Origin: Mansonella perstans
Taxonomy: Eukaryota > Nematoda > Chromadorea > Rhabditida > Onchocercidae
DNA length: 64,000 nucleotides
Reading direction: 5' to 3'
Assembly (NCBI GenBank): GCA_037074765.1
Contig: JBAMDO010000002.1
Location: forward strand, 310,001 to 374,000
Of this stretch, positions 38,616 through 51,495 are shown one piece after another. The position numbers and the translations under genes are program-made. The notes below the pieces were generated by a model that saw only the letters and a list, made by a program, of their open reading frames with translations, ran no database searches and had not been told where the DNA came from. The stretch's first letter is position 1; every line of letters starts with the position of its first letter.

Positions 38616-41600
38616 TTATTTGGGTGCTAACATCTTCTCCGGTCTTACCCATTTATCGAATTGCTCAGCTGTCAAAATACCCAATTTTACAGCTTCTTCC
38701 TTTAGAGTGGTACCATTCTTATGTGCTGTTTTGGCGATTTTTGCAGCATTATCATAACCGATATAAGGATTCAGCGCTGTTACCAACATCAGCGACTCAC
38801 GCAGAATCTTCGCGATATTCTCCTGCAGTAAAGCATTTTTAAGATTGTTAGCAAATCAACAGTAATCGACACGCATATACACACTATTTAATCCACCTCA
38901 TCAAAAGTAATATCGATTTAGAAGTTATTAAAACGAATCGAATGCACCTAAAAAATATCACCTCGAATAATGTTTTATTAAATCAATAAAACTTTTATTA
39001 TTTTATAATAAAATTTATAAAATAAAACATTATTCGATCAATAAATAAATGAATACTTAGAGACACAAAACATAAAGCCTTAAACCTTATTTGCTTTGAT
39101 ACCGTCGACACAGTTAACTGTAAATGATACAGATGCATCTGCAATGAGTCGGATCGATTGAAGAACATTACGGACAATCATTGGCTTGAACACATTTAAT
39201 TCAAAGTGGCCATTTGAACCACCAACCGTGACCGCGACCTAGAATTGCTGAAAGCATAATTTCTAGCTTATTAGCAACCAGCAAAGCTCGAAAATTTTTT
39301 AATAAAAGCTTCCCAATAAACGCTTCACAGGAAAATAAATATGCTGAAATGTTAGGAAACATGCAAACCTGATTACCGAAAACTTGCGCAGCAACCATAG
39401 TAATCGCTTCGCACTGCGTCGGGTTCACCTTACCTGGCATAATAGAACTTCCAGGCTCGTTTTCAGGCAACGATAGTTCCCCAAGACCACAACGCGGTCC
39501 AGAGCCAAGAAAACGTATATCATTTGCAATTTTCATCAAACTTGCCGCAACAGTGTTCAAAGCTCCATGCACCTTCAAAGTAGTTCCATTTCAATTTTGT
39601 TTCTTCATGTTGTTATTCATTACTTCATATTAACTAAACTATACGAAAACATTGACTATTGTCACGCTAAGGTGACCATATGTTATGCACGTTCAACATA
39701 GCTAAGATTAGCATAAGATTTCAAATACATTTCACATACATTTTTTTTTTTGCTCTTAATTAATAAAGATCAAAAATCAAATTGGATTTGAAAATCGTTT
39801 TAGCAATTATCAACAGATTTCAAAACGTACAATCAACAATCAAATTCAATAGATTTAATTTACTTTTAGAATCACAACTTACTTCCACCATTACATCATG
39901 GGCCGATAATGCTTCAAATTTGTTTGGAGCTGTAACGAACGGGAAACCAGTTAGTTCAGCAATTTTCCTAAAACACTTTTTAAATTACGACAAAGTAAAC
40001 CTGATTCTGAAATTTCAAATATGATTTATAAAACATAAGAGCAGAAGTAATCGCGAAATTTCAAAAAAAAAAAAAAAAAAACCATACGCAGCAATTTTTT
40101 CAGCAAAACCAATTCGTGTGTTGAGACCAGTGCCGACAGCAGTACCACCAGCAGCAAGCATATATAATCGTGGTAACGTATCCTTCACACGTGCTATACC
40201 ATTTTGCACCTGCAATAATTATCTGTTTTACTCACTTTACAATACTTTATGATTTAAAGCAAATTTCTTTTTTTTTTATTTCGACAAAAAGAAGTTAAAG
40301 AACTGTCCACTGTCTAAATGAAGTCGGTATAAATATTGAAAAGACAAAAGTTAAGAAACAAGATTTGTCTGAAGAAATGAAATAATAAAAAACAAATATA
40401 ACCTGTTGTGCGTAACCACTAAATTCTTGGCCAAGTGTCAGTGGCACTGCATCCTGAGTATGTGTGCGCCCAATTTTGATGATGTTTTCAAACTCCGTTG
40501 ATTTTCGGTGCAATGAATAGAGCAACTGCTGCAGAGATGGTAATAAACGCAAATTCAGTTCTCTAAAATGGCACCATACGAATAATGAAACAACTGGAAC
40601 CGATTAATAAAGTCGATTCCGCTGGTGAAAACGTGTATAGCGCAAATACGTAATATGTCTGCATATTTCAGGAATTAATTTAATCAATGCCAATGGAATC
40701 AGTATCTGACCACTAGACTAAAATATGTACATTAATATATGAACAGAAATTCTGGGACAGAATTATAGACTAACACAGATTGACCTTTGAACAAGTATAT
40801 CATTCCTGAATGCTCTAAATTGATGCATAAATTGAAAAATTAAAAACTCAAAGTTATCCTCAATCCATTTTTTCCGGTATCTTTAGAATAAAATCAGATG
40901 TAAGTGAAAACAATATAAATTATCCAACCTGGCCACAGCGATATGCATTGCCGTGGGATATGTATCATTCGATGATTGCGACATGTTCACATGATCATTT
41001 GGATGAACTGGATTTTTCGATCCCAACTCACCGCCCAATATTTCAATTGCGCGATTCGATATGACTTCATTGACATTCATATTCGATTGCGTACCGGATC
41101 CGGTTTGCCAAACGACCAATGGAAAGTGGTCATCCAATTTGCCCGAAATAACTTCATCTATAATAATTCAACAACTGATTCTAATAAATAGAGAAAACTG
41201 AATGAACAAAAATTTAAAAAACTACAAAGCCTTGAGAAGTTTAACTGTTCAATTTTCGCAGTATGATGTAAAAATTACAACTGACAGATCGAAGTAAAAG
41301 GAACTTCTGGCATACTATATGACCCTAGAGGCAGTGTATGCAATCGTTCGCCAGATGATACTGATTGCTTTGCCTAAAATTAATTTCTGTAGCATGCAGC
41401 CGCAGTATCGCCTTTTTGCAACATTTCCGAGATCGGAAAAACCTCACAGATTAACTTTCTCCATAAGCCAATTTTTATTGTGAAAATTATTAGCGTAGAA
41501 AAGTTCCGCTCAAGTCGCAAAAAAAAGGCAATCAATGATACATTCTCCTTGAAATGGGGAACAAAAACAGAAAAACAGAAAAGAAAATTTCACAAACTAA

Positions 41601-43001
41601 AAAAGTTTTTTATCGGACTATTTGAGATAATAAGAATCGACGAAAAAATATCGATGAATTGATAACATGCTACATTTTTAGCTGGTCTCTTTTCGCTTTT
41701 TTTTTTTTTTTTAATGCAAACTGAACAAATGCAATTCAAACGCTAGGTGTATCACTATTTAAAAATTAATTGAGATTTTGAAATAAAAGAAGTAATTATA
41801 ATAAAGGAACAATGAAAATCGAATTAAGGGAATAATTTGGAGAAATTCCAAATTTTTTTTTTTTTTTTGGAATAATTTGAAATATTAAAAGATATGTAGG
41901 AAACAAGCAAACAAACTAATAAAGCTTAAGTAGAGCTAACCTGCAGCTTTTGCAATAGCGTCCACAATTTTTTGATCTAAGCCATATTCCTTGTTAACTA
42001 ATGCTGCAGCCTTTTTTAGGATACCAAATGCATGAATAACCGGTAATGGCATACGCTCTTCTGGACCACCAATTTTGAAATTCATCATTGATCTAAAATT
42101 GACTGTGTGTACATCGAGAATATTCAAAGATTTTGAGTTAAATAAAAATGATACGAATAATACAGCGATAATGCAATCGAAAAAAAAATACCATACATTT
42201 AAATTACAATTTACACAATATTACAATCTTTCTCTGTTGTATCTTTCAATTAAAATATATCATTTATTCCTTTGCATTTTAAAACTCTTCCCATCAGATT
42301 TATCAGAATTCATGACAAATGTTAAATGCCGTATATTTATTCTTAAATTTAAAGAGACATTATTAATTTTTACCTTTAATTCATTTTTTCTTCCAAACTT
42401 TACCGGTGTTTTCCGGAAATTTGGTATATTAAAGGAAATTTTATTATTTTAAAAGTTAGTACGCATCTCCGAGGTACAATTCAGCTAAAAATTGAGCACA
42501 TGAAATTAAATAAATATGCAGTCTGAAGCGATCTATGAGAAGAGAAGGAAAGACGGGAAACAAACAAGAATTGGCCTACTGAAGGACCAAATTTCTAAGG
42601 GATGAATAATGAAAGACAAGGGTGGAATCACAAAAATTCCTTTAAATTAAAATTTAACTCAAAAATTGCTACAAATATATTTCTCTTCTTTCTTTTTTCC
42701 CGGACAAATTAATTATCTAATATATATTAACTACTTTTCTCTTTTTATAAACAAATAATAGATGTAAAACTTGTTAATAACTATATGAAGCCAAAAGAGT
42801 AACCAACCTTGCCGTTTGCGCTCCATAATAACGATCCGCTGGTACCTGTAATTCACCAAAAGTATCACGTTCCTTACGGATTGCCGTTGCCATATTCCGT
42901 TTCAACACTGAATTAACAGCTTGAATAGCAGTAGTTGTGCGAGTAACAGCACAAACGTTGCCCAACCGGTCACCACAAACCAATATGATCCTTGTCAGCA
43001 T
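38616..43001 (-). CDS. fum-1: Fumarate hydratase, class II, mitochondrial
   Basis: Nine minus-strand exons: 43001-42808, 42092-41941, 41157-40929, 40562-40403, 40209-40088, 39967-39883, 39572-39369, 39238-39086 and 38822-38616, giving 501 aa (human about 510). The enzyme interconverts fumarate and malate in the TCA cycle; class II fumarases are homotetramers. Visible motifs: [32 protein letters not shown], the [16 protein letters not shown] region (223 onward, His226 in the conserved THTQDA), and the family signature [11 protein letters not shown] at 355-365. The first about 36 residues are basic and Ser/Thr-rich without acidic clusters, as in a mitochondrial presequence. A second in-frame ATG (42893, [10 protein letters not shown]) could give a cytosolic form. 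The frame stays open upstream to 43103, so the start is not certain. The exon 7 acceptor (CTTTGAAG) is weak but fits the homologous sequence. Confidence 0.96.
38963..39037. repeat. Nested hairpin in fum-1 intron 8
   Basis: TCGAATAATGTTTTATT (38963-38979) and its perfect complement (39021-39037) enclose 41 nt. These contain a second perfect hairpin, TTTTATTAT (38993-39001), loop TTT, then ATAATAAAA (39005-39013). The nested arrangement exceeds what random AT-rich sequence usually gives and may be a small foldback element. Confidence 0.75.
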
Positions 43002-44460
43002 CGGGGTTTTTTTTCGCGTCAACAAATCGATAAACATACATAAGCTCATAATAGTAGCATGAACAATAACAACAGTGACAACAACAATAAGGAACCATTT
43101 CAAAGTAAGCTTAATCTATCGTTAAATAATTTACATAATTTAGATTGACATTAATAGTTGAAAAGAATTTCTGATGTTTAATTTAGATAAGATGTAAATG
43201 AAAATAGTATCATTAAAATATTATAGCAAAAAAAAGCACTACTGAATAAAGAAAAACGAAATCCACTAGAAATAATGGGTTAGAAAAAAAATCATATAAA
43301 TAATATAAATCAATAATGACTACATCAATTGGAAAAGTTCAAAGCTAATGAAAATATATACCAAGACAAACTTAATTAATCAGCATATGTACAAAAACAA
43401 CTACAAGCAATAATATTCATAACTAATAAAATGTGCTAATGAGTGAAAAAACCAACTATAAATGCAAAAATTTTAAATAAAACTATTTAAAATGGTGAAA
43501 AAAAAGCACGAAATATAAGATATCATTTAAATTGATGAGATCAACAAAGATGGGAAGGAAATAGTGACCAATTGTGATCGAAGGGGAAGAAATGATGACC
43601 AATGGTCTCGCAGAACTTCATTTTATAAATGTAACCAAGAAACTGTAAAGAAACCCTACTTCATCCATTCCCACTTCAACCAATACCGATTTTTACAAAA
43701 CGAAATGAGATGATAGGCAGGTAACATTTTTACCAGTTTTTGAGTTGCTATATGCAACTGGCTTTCGGGAAGATGAGGAGAATTTTAAATTATAAAAATA
43801 GCGTAAAAATTTTTCTCTCAAATTCAAAATATTTTAAATAATTTAAAATTTGGATTGCATTATTTAGTGAAGAGGTAGGGAGGAAGTTTTGAATGCTATA
43901 TTTGAGTAATTTACTTCTATTTGATAAAGTTATTAAAATATAAACCGATCTTTTTTTTGTCCATTTCATTTATCCCTACCATATCTACATTTTCATTCAT
44001 GTTTATCATACTCTCCTCTTTTTTCATTAAATTACTGTCAATTTCTCATTTATCTTTACAATATCTAATCTGTTTACACATTCATTGATCTATTATTGTA
44101 GATAATATTTTGTATTACTGTAAATATTTCCTCTCGTTGATTATTTTGATGATAAACGCTTTTTATTGTATAGCCAGTAATAATCAGTAATTATTGTGAA
44201 GGTTATTGTTTTTGTTCTTAATTAACTATCAAGAGATTCCTTATGCAGTATGGATTTATTCAGTAATTGTTGTTTATTTTATTTCCCATCATTTGCATTC
44301 TTCAATGACATATTTAAATTAGAAATAATTGCATACAATTGCATTTTAATCCTAGACATATGTGAAATTTTCGATTAAGTTCGCTAACTTTACATATTTT
44401 TGCATATTTTCGACTTCGCTTCTATTTCTACTTCTTTTTCCCTTCAAATTGCAGGCAAAT
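43002..44460. promoter_or_regulatory. Divergent upstream region of fum-1 and klp-19
   Basis: A 1.46-kb interval between two head-to-head genes, which must hold both promoters or trans-splice acceptors. A TTGCAG acceptor ends 6 nt before the klp-19 start (44449-44454), so that start is preceded by either an intron or a spliced-leader site. A CCAAT sequence occurs near 43590. No other element is convincing. Confidence 0.4.
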
Positions 44461-47400
44461 ATGACGGAGGTTATTCCGGTTAGGGTCGCTGTTCGTGTTC
44501 GACCACTTAATAATCGCGAAAAGGCAGAGAATTCCCAGGAATGTGTGCAATGCTTTGTAGAACAAAGTCAAGTGAGTACTTCACTTTTCATTGAAGACCA
44601 ATTGAATTTTTTAAGAATCTTTGCATAACAAATATTGATTGTAATTCTTTTCTAAATTTTCAAACTGATTGTTTAGATATCAATAAATGGTAAATTGTTC
44701 ACCTTTGATAGTATCTTTGATCCTACTTCTTGTCAAGAAATGATATACGATGCATGTGCTGCTCCGTTATTAGAAAAAATTTTTGACGGTATGATCAATT
44801 TTTCTTTCGTTCGTTCACTCGGTATATTAAAACTTAAATTTACAATTGTTACTTTTAATTTTTGTCTTGTCAAGAATCTTTACACAACAAAAACTATAGA
44901 TTTTGTTTAAAAATATAACTGTAAAATCGTAAATTTAGGATATAACTGTACGATCCTTGCGTATGGACAAACGGGTAGTGGGAAAACCTATACGATGGGA
45001 ACTGAAGAAGCAGTAAATATTTCTTTGCTTTTTTTTCTCTTTTGTTTTGACTAAGTGAATGTGACCGATTTTTTTTTCTCGTCCAAAGAACATATCATTT
45101 TTCGGATTTTGCTATCAAAACGAAGCAAATTTTCAGTTCAAGTGGCGTAATTTAAATCATTAAAGATAAGCTAATCAATTAAAAAGTGAGATGAACTCAG
45201 TCAGGTAATGCTTCCTGGTAACATCATAAAATTGATATGGCACATCACTATGCATGGAAGGAAATTTTATTGCTGGTTTAACTTTTAAATTTGAAGCTAG
45301 AGAATGGCATAAAAAATTTGTCTTTAGATAACTGCAGCAAGTGAGGAACGTGGAATTATTTCGCGATTAGTGGACGGTATCTTCAAACAAATTGGAACAT
45401 CAGATAAGTATCGAGTAACAGCCTCAATGCTTGAGATATATGAGGAGAAAGTCATCGATTTACTTTGTCTTAATCGGGAATCTTTGCAAATTCGCGAATC
45501 AAAAGGAGCCGTTTTTGTACGCATTTTAGATGCATTCTGAAATTTAGCATGTTTTGCGACGAAATTCCAATTTACCTGGTTCGATTGCAGGTTTTTGCTC
45601 AACATAGTCAAAATTTTCAACTTTGCAGGTGCAGGGATTATCAGTACATCCGGTGTCTTGTCATGAAGATGCCATGAGACTCTTGCAAAAAGGATGTCAG
45701 CTTCGAAGCAGAGGAGAAACAGCAATGAATGACAAATCATCACGTTCTCATGCTATTTTCACGTTATGTATCGAAGGAAGTGAATCAGAAGAGAGGTTCT
45801 ATTCGATGTTAAAATATCAATTTATCATTTACGTGGGAGCTTCCACGTAACTAAAAGCTTCCATGAGTTATGCACATTATTCATATAATTTAATGATTTC
45901 CAGCACACTGTTCAAATCGAAACTTCATCTTGTGGATTTGGCTGGTTCTGAGCGCCTGAAGAAGACCCAAGCTGAGGGCGAAAGGATGCGAGAAGGTATT
46001 AAGATTAACGAAGGTTTGCTTGCTTTGGGTAACGTGATTGCTTCTCTGACCGATCAGAACACCTCTGGACGTCATATTCCGTATCGTGTTACGAAAATTA
46101 CTCGTCTTCTCCAAGGTTTAGTTTAACGTTGTTATTATCGCTTAAAGGTTGTTGATAATTATTTGTTAAATTAAATGGCCATGTAATTATATTGCAGTTA
46201 GTTAATTCTCAGAAGGACTCAATTTTTAATTTGTATATTGTAGTACTTCTTCCTCTAACTAGCAATTATGCACACTGATATTGAAAAACGATCTGTACTA
46301 GTATGTTTACAGATTCTCTTGGGGGGAACAGTTATACGGTGATGATAGCATGTATTTCACCAGCTGATACGAATGCCGACGAAACCTTATCAACGCTACG
46401 ATATGCGGATCGAGCGAAACGTATCAAAAACAAGCCCACTGTGAACATCGATCCAAATATGGCCTTGATCCAGAGTTTAAGAGATGAGTTGGCCAGCGTA
46501 AAACACGAATTGGCAATAATTCGTGCAGGAAAGGATTTGATAATGTTGGATGATAACCAGACAGCGTAAGACTTATTAATAAATTAGTAAACTTGACCAA
46601 AAAAAAGTAGGTCCAGAAATTATCCTAGGAATTTTTGTTGGTTTTGAATTTCAGCAATAGATGAATAAGTAACTCTCTTATAAAGTGATAGGTGTAATCA
46701 CTTTATAAGAGAGCAGGGAGAAAGGAAAGTGGAATTGCTCTTCAATTATTACATTCGAATTATAGTACATTATGGCAAAATTTTGGAAAGTATTAATAGC
46801 TTTGAAAATCATGATTGTTTTGTTTAGCAATGGGATAACGAAGGAGTGTAAGAGATGCGCCGAGTTAGAAAAGCAAAATCTAGAGATCCAGGAAGATTAC
46901 AATCATCGTAACGTACGGTTTGCGGAAGCAATGGTAGAAAATTCAAAATTGGTAGAGCAGTTATTGGCTTCACAACAGATCGTTGAGCAGCTGAAAGATT
47001 ATATTAAGCAAATCAAGTAAATTTTTATTTGTTACGATTGATTTTAAGAAAAATTTACTTTCATACTAATTTTTCAAATTTCTAGGGAGAAAAGCGAAAA
47101 TAAGGAATTTGATGAAGTTATGCAGATCTTGGACGCTGCTGTCAATCTGCGAGGCACTGTTGAGGAAGAAAAGGACAAAGATGTGTTTGATGTAAATTTA
47201 TCAACAATTCAGTGAAATTTATTAGTTTTTCAAACTATTTTGGGAAATTTCTTAGTTATGAGGTAGTCCAGAAATTAAGCGAGAAAGCGGTTTGAAGTTC
47301 GATTCATTCCTGAAAGGAAATTCTTTTATGGCCTTTCATTGCTGGTGCAATTTAAATTCTTAAGCATCAGTACAGGACTGATGATTCTATTTTAATTTCA

Positions 47401-50400
47401 TTTTTTAGATTGCTGAAGACGATGGAGATGATGAAACATCCGATCAAGCATTTGTAAATCATTTTACTGAAAAGCAAATAGCTCTCAACAAGAACATGCG
47501 AGATATTTTGGACGAAATTAAACAAAAAGTTTGTAGTTCAATTCAAATTTACTTTAGTACCCGTATAAATTAATTTAAATTGTGCTTAATGAATTTTAGG
47601 AATTGGCATTTGAAGCAACCGTCGCTTCTCAGACAGAAATTGTCAAGATGCGCGACACCTATGCTGCTGAAATGGAGCAGTTGCAAGCGAAGTTGGTTGT
47701 TCTGGAAAAGGAAAAGCGAGAATTGTTGGATAAGCTTAAAGGATCCAGTATTCATCATAAGTAAGTAGGAATGGACTCTGTCCAAAATTATTGTTTGTTC
47801 GTCAGGAATAAATAGTCTGACGAAAAGAAAGATGTTTTGAAATAATCAGTTTGTGTTTACTGTAAGGTTGAGCGAGGAAAGACGGAAACGACTTCAAGAA
47901 CTCGAGAAAGAATTAGCAGCGAGCAAGAGACGAGTGGGAGAAATCCAAAAACTGGAAAAAGAAAACATTCGTTTGCAGGAGCAGTCCAGGAAGTTGAGCA
48001 TGGAACTTAGTGTACGTTTTACTTTTTTTAAAATTCTTTCCATAAATCAAAAACTTCATGAATGTTGATTTACGAAATCTGTAGAAGAAGAGTTTTTTAT
48101 GTCGTGAGAAAAGAGTTCTTTATTTTTGCCATAATTTTATATCATTTATGGTCCAGTGTTTCATGAATTACTGTTGAGCATACTACGTGCATGTGTGATC
48201 TATGTTTTGTACTAGCGGTTTCGAGACTCTATTCCATTATCTTTTCTAATATTTAATTGTAATTTATCATGTTGATTAATGGATTTAGTTTTATTTTTAA
48301 AAATATTTCTAGGCATGTATTTATAGGAACTGAAGAAATTAAGGGTCAGAATGTCTAAGCAAATGAAAGAAGGAGAAGTAAGGTTCCGGAAATGGAAGGT
48401 GGCGGCTGACCGAAATATGGCACAGTTGAAGAACCAAGTTTGTTCTTGATTTGATTATTCGAGATTAATTTTTAACAAAAGTTCGAAAGGATTTCGCAGT
48501 GGTAAAACTTCAGTAAGGCTAGTTTATACTTATTATTCATTTTATAATATATTTTCTAGAAATTTCAACTAGTTATTCACCTCATTAAGGTACGCAAACG
48601 TGAAGTGGAAATAGCTCGCGAAAAGCATGCAAAAAATGTACAGTTGGCTGTGTATCGACGTAAATACGAGGAGGCAAGTGCTTGCAATCGACGTTTGCAG
48701 ATGCAACTTACTAAAATCACTACTCGAGCAAAAACATGTGATAGGCAGTTTATTGTAAGTAGCTATGAAAACTTTAAATATTTTTTTATTTTTAATGATT
48801 TAAAAATTAAGTTGGAGACCATCAACTAATAGGAAAATAATTGAAACGAACTTTTAATTTATTTCAGAGTAGAGCTAAATAAGCCGGAAGTCAAATTTAA
48901 TTTGTACTTGATAAAAATTATATTCGTTGTAAATTAAACACGCTTCTCGAAGATCTCTCTTTTTTTTAGTCAGCCCTAAACGATATATTGGCTGTAGCTT
49001 ATTCTGTAGTTGAAGGCGAAATACATTGCCAAGTTTTAATTGAACACCGAAAAAATCTTTGTACTCAGCGCCAGGAATTAAGAAAAGCTTTGGAGGAACC
49101 GCCAGTAAAAGTTTGTCATTAGCACTGATAATGTTTTAGCTTTTTGAATGATTTTATCTTCGTGATTTTTTTGATATTTATTCAAAAATGAGCGAAATGT
49201 GAATAAAATAGGAAATACTAAAGCTCTTTCTATGTTACCTATTGCATAATTTAGGGAAATTTTCTTGTTTCAGCGTCGTATTGGATCTGACGGTATGGTT
49301 ATCGAAGAAAAAGATAAAAAGGAAGTGATTGTAGAACAGCTAAAGAATTTGGATAAAGAGATTGAGTTACGAGGCAGTGAACTCGCTGATATTCAGAAAA
49401 AGTGCATAAAAGCTAATTCGGATGAACATCGTGAACACCTGTGGAACATCTTACGAAATCTTACGGAAGCAAGGGCAGGACTGGACCGCTTGTTCGATGC
49501 GGTAAATGCTTTTCTGCTAATTAATTTTAATTTTAATTTTGGCATTTATTCAGAAAGACTTTCGGTTAGAAAAGATTTTAAAATGATGGACATGAAACCA
49601 AAACTTAAAAAGTAAGTCAAAAATGATTACAGGCGATAAACGAGAGGCGTTCTTCTTTGGAAAAAGATTTGGTAATCGAAGAACTGAGGCGAAATATCGA
49701 AGAAAAAAAAATTATTATGAGAGGAAGTTATCCAGTAAGAAGACAGAGTTGGAAATCACCAAAGCTGAACTGGGAAGTGTTCGAAGAACTTTAACAGAAA
49801 CTGTACTATACTACGCTAAGCAGGTATGATTATTTTTCAGACTTATAATTTCATTTAGAGGTCAAAAACGGAAGAGAAACGAATAATATTTATCTATTGA
49901 AATTAAAGGAACACGATATGATAAATATTTGGAATGAAATGGCCATGGGGCAATTTGATTTACCCGATAATGTCGTCAAGAATTTATATTTGGTAAAGGA
50001 AGCTGCTAACAATTTTGTCGATCTCCGACGGGCATTTGAACAAAGGCGAAATGATTTGGAGGTTTGGCTATCAAAAATGAATTTTGCTTTGCTTCTAGAA
50101 ATCTACAGATAATGTTTATTCTACGGTGTGATGAATTTCAAAAGTCCTCAGAAATAATTTTAATCTTGGGATATTAGAAATCACGCGCGCGGGTCTATCA
50201 TGGTCGATTACGTCACAAGACTGGATCAAGGGATACTGTCACTTCTCTGTCAGAGAGTGTAAGTTTTATCATGATTTTTGGATTATCTCCAAAAATTAGC
50301 TTTTACCAATATTTAACTCCAAATTGAGCATAAATTTTGAATCATTTTTATGAAAATCATTTCAGAAGTAGTTGGTAATGATTGGTCAATAACCTTTTAT

Positions 50401-51495
50401 GACTTCTCGATCATAATTAGAACAAACTTGAATAAGTTGAATGATGCAGATAATTTTATTTGAAAGAATATTTATAGATTATGGAAGATAGAGGAGATGG
50501 AGTTTTGTCTAAAAGTTATCAAATAAGAGGAAATCGAAAACCAGTGGAACGCCTTGGAGTTGTAAGTATCGATTTTTATTATTACTTTTATGTGTCTGGT
50601 CCAAACTCACTATAAGTAACTGATAAGGTGCCGTTCTTTTGAAGATAATGGATCCGGATTCAATTTTTTCGGATGAGAAAGAAGAGAATACATCCACTGC
50701 GGATAGTGATTTTTCGTATCATCCCACTCCACAGCGAATCACCCGTAAACGCCAATCCAGGTTTGTTTTTCTTATAAACGCAGTAAATTTATGTGGTTAA
50801 GTTAACATTAAGTTTTTCTTCTAGATATAAAAATTTAACTTTAAGTGAATAATCGATTTGTTTCTAGAGCCTTGAAATAGTTGAAACTCGTTTCATATAT
50901 TTATGACAATTCTCAGTTAATGAACTGTAAGGTGGAGTTAGTACGACCGCATAATGTTGGAACTGTCAAGCTGTTTGACAGTCCAACCTCTCGCAGTTTT
51001 AAGTATTAACCAACATAGGCGTCGTATTGTGCATTGTGTTAATGCTAATAATCCTGGAGAACTGTTATGCAGCTAAACTCTGTATTAATTGCTAAATCAA
51101 AAACTTCAGTGTAGCTAGTGTACCTGGGCGTCGTGATACTTTTGTTTTAAATGAAGCTCCGCTGAAAAAGACTGATATGGATCAGGAGAAAATACCGAAA
51201 GGCGAACTTACTGAATTTCAAGAACCGAAAGACGAACCTACTGAGTTCATTGCAGGCTGCAGCAAGGTCACTTTTGGAATTTTGGGAGTTCATCATATTT
51301 TTGTGCAATTTTTTTTGACCAAATTTTGAGGTCAGTATTAATGACATTTTCGAATTTGCTATCTTCGTGAAAAAAAAAAAAAAAATATTTCTTCAGGAAT
51401 CCGACTTCAATCTGGACGCAACCTTTACAGTTGAACAATGCCCAGGATTGGATCACCGCTCAATTATAACGCGTGACCTTTTTAAGAAACTTTGA
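44461..51495 (+). CDS. klp-19: Kinesin-4 (KIF4-type) chromokinesin with frame interruption
   Basis: Twenty-three plus-strand exons: 44461-44571, 44677-44788, 44939-45012, 45328-45516, 45629-45795, 45904-46115, 46313-46565, 46828-47016, 47086-47191, 47409-47528, 47600-47760, 47867-48011, 48327-48437, 48590-48754, 48970-49110, 49274-49501, 49633-49823, 49909-50061, 50178-50258, 50478-50561, 50645-50760, 51110-51266 and 51397-51495. The N-terminal motor (about 1-330) has the P-loop GQTGSGKT (84-91), switch I NDKSSRSH (196-203) and switch II DLAGSE (229-234). Long coiled coils follow, then a Ser/Thr-rich tail with [14 protein letters not shown] see no cysteine-rich C-terminal domain like that of vertebrate KIF4. 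The family moves along microtubules and organises the spindle midzone and chromosomes. Exon 17 is 191 nt where 192 is needed: one base appears missing at an A9 run (49703-49711). Read literally, it stops at 49792 after 881 residues; otherwise about 1121 aa. Confidence 0.92.
46673..46713. repeat. Perfect 17-bp inverted repeat in klp-19 intron 7
   Basis: CTCTCTTATAAAGTGAT (46673-46689), a 7-nt loop, then the exact complement (46697-46713), in the 262-nt intron between exons 7 and 8. It would form a strong hairpin in DNA or pre-mRNA. Function unknown; possibly a foldback element relic. Confidence 0.85.

Noticed and set aside
43002..43103. Upstream in-frame extension of fum-1 beginning MKWFLIVV
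   Set aside because: It would put a hydrophobic, signal-peptide-like stretch before the mitochondrial presequence; the downstream start at 43001 fits fumarase better, though the 5' end is not proven.
49729..49798. A possible mini-intron (GTAAGA to TTTAACAG) in kinesin exon 17 that might explain the frame break
   Set aside because: Removing it leaves the wrong phase for exon 18 and gives an immediate stop; it also deletes good coiled-coil sequence. A missing base at the A9 run fits better.
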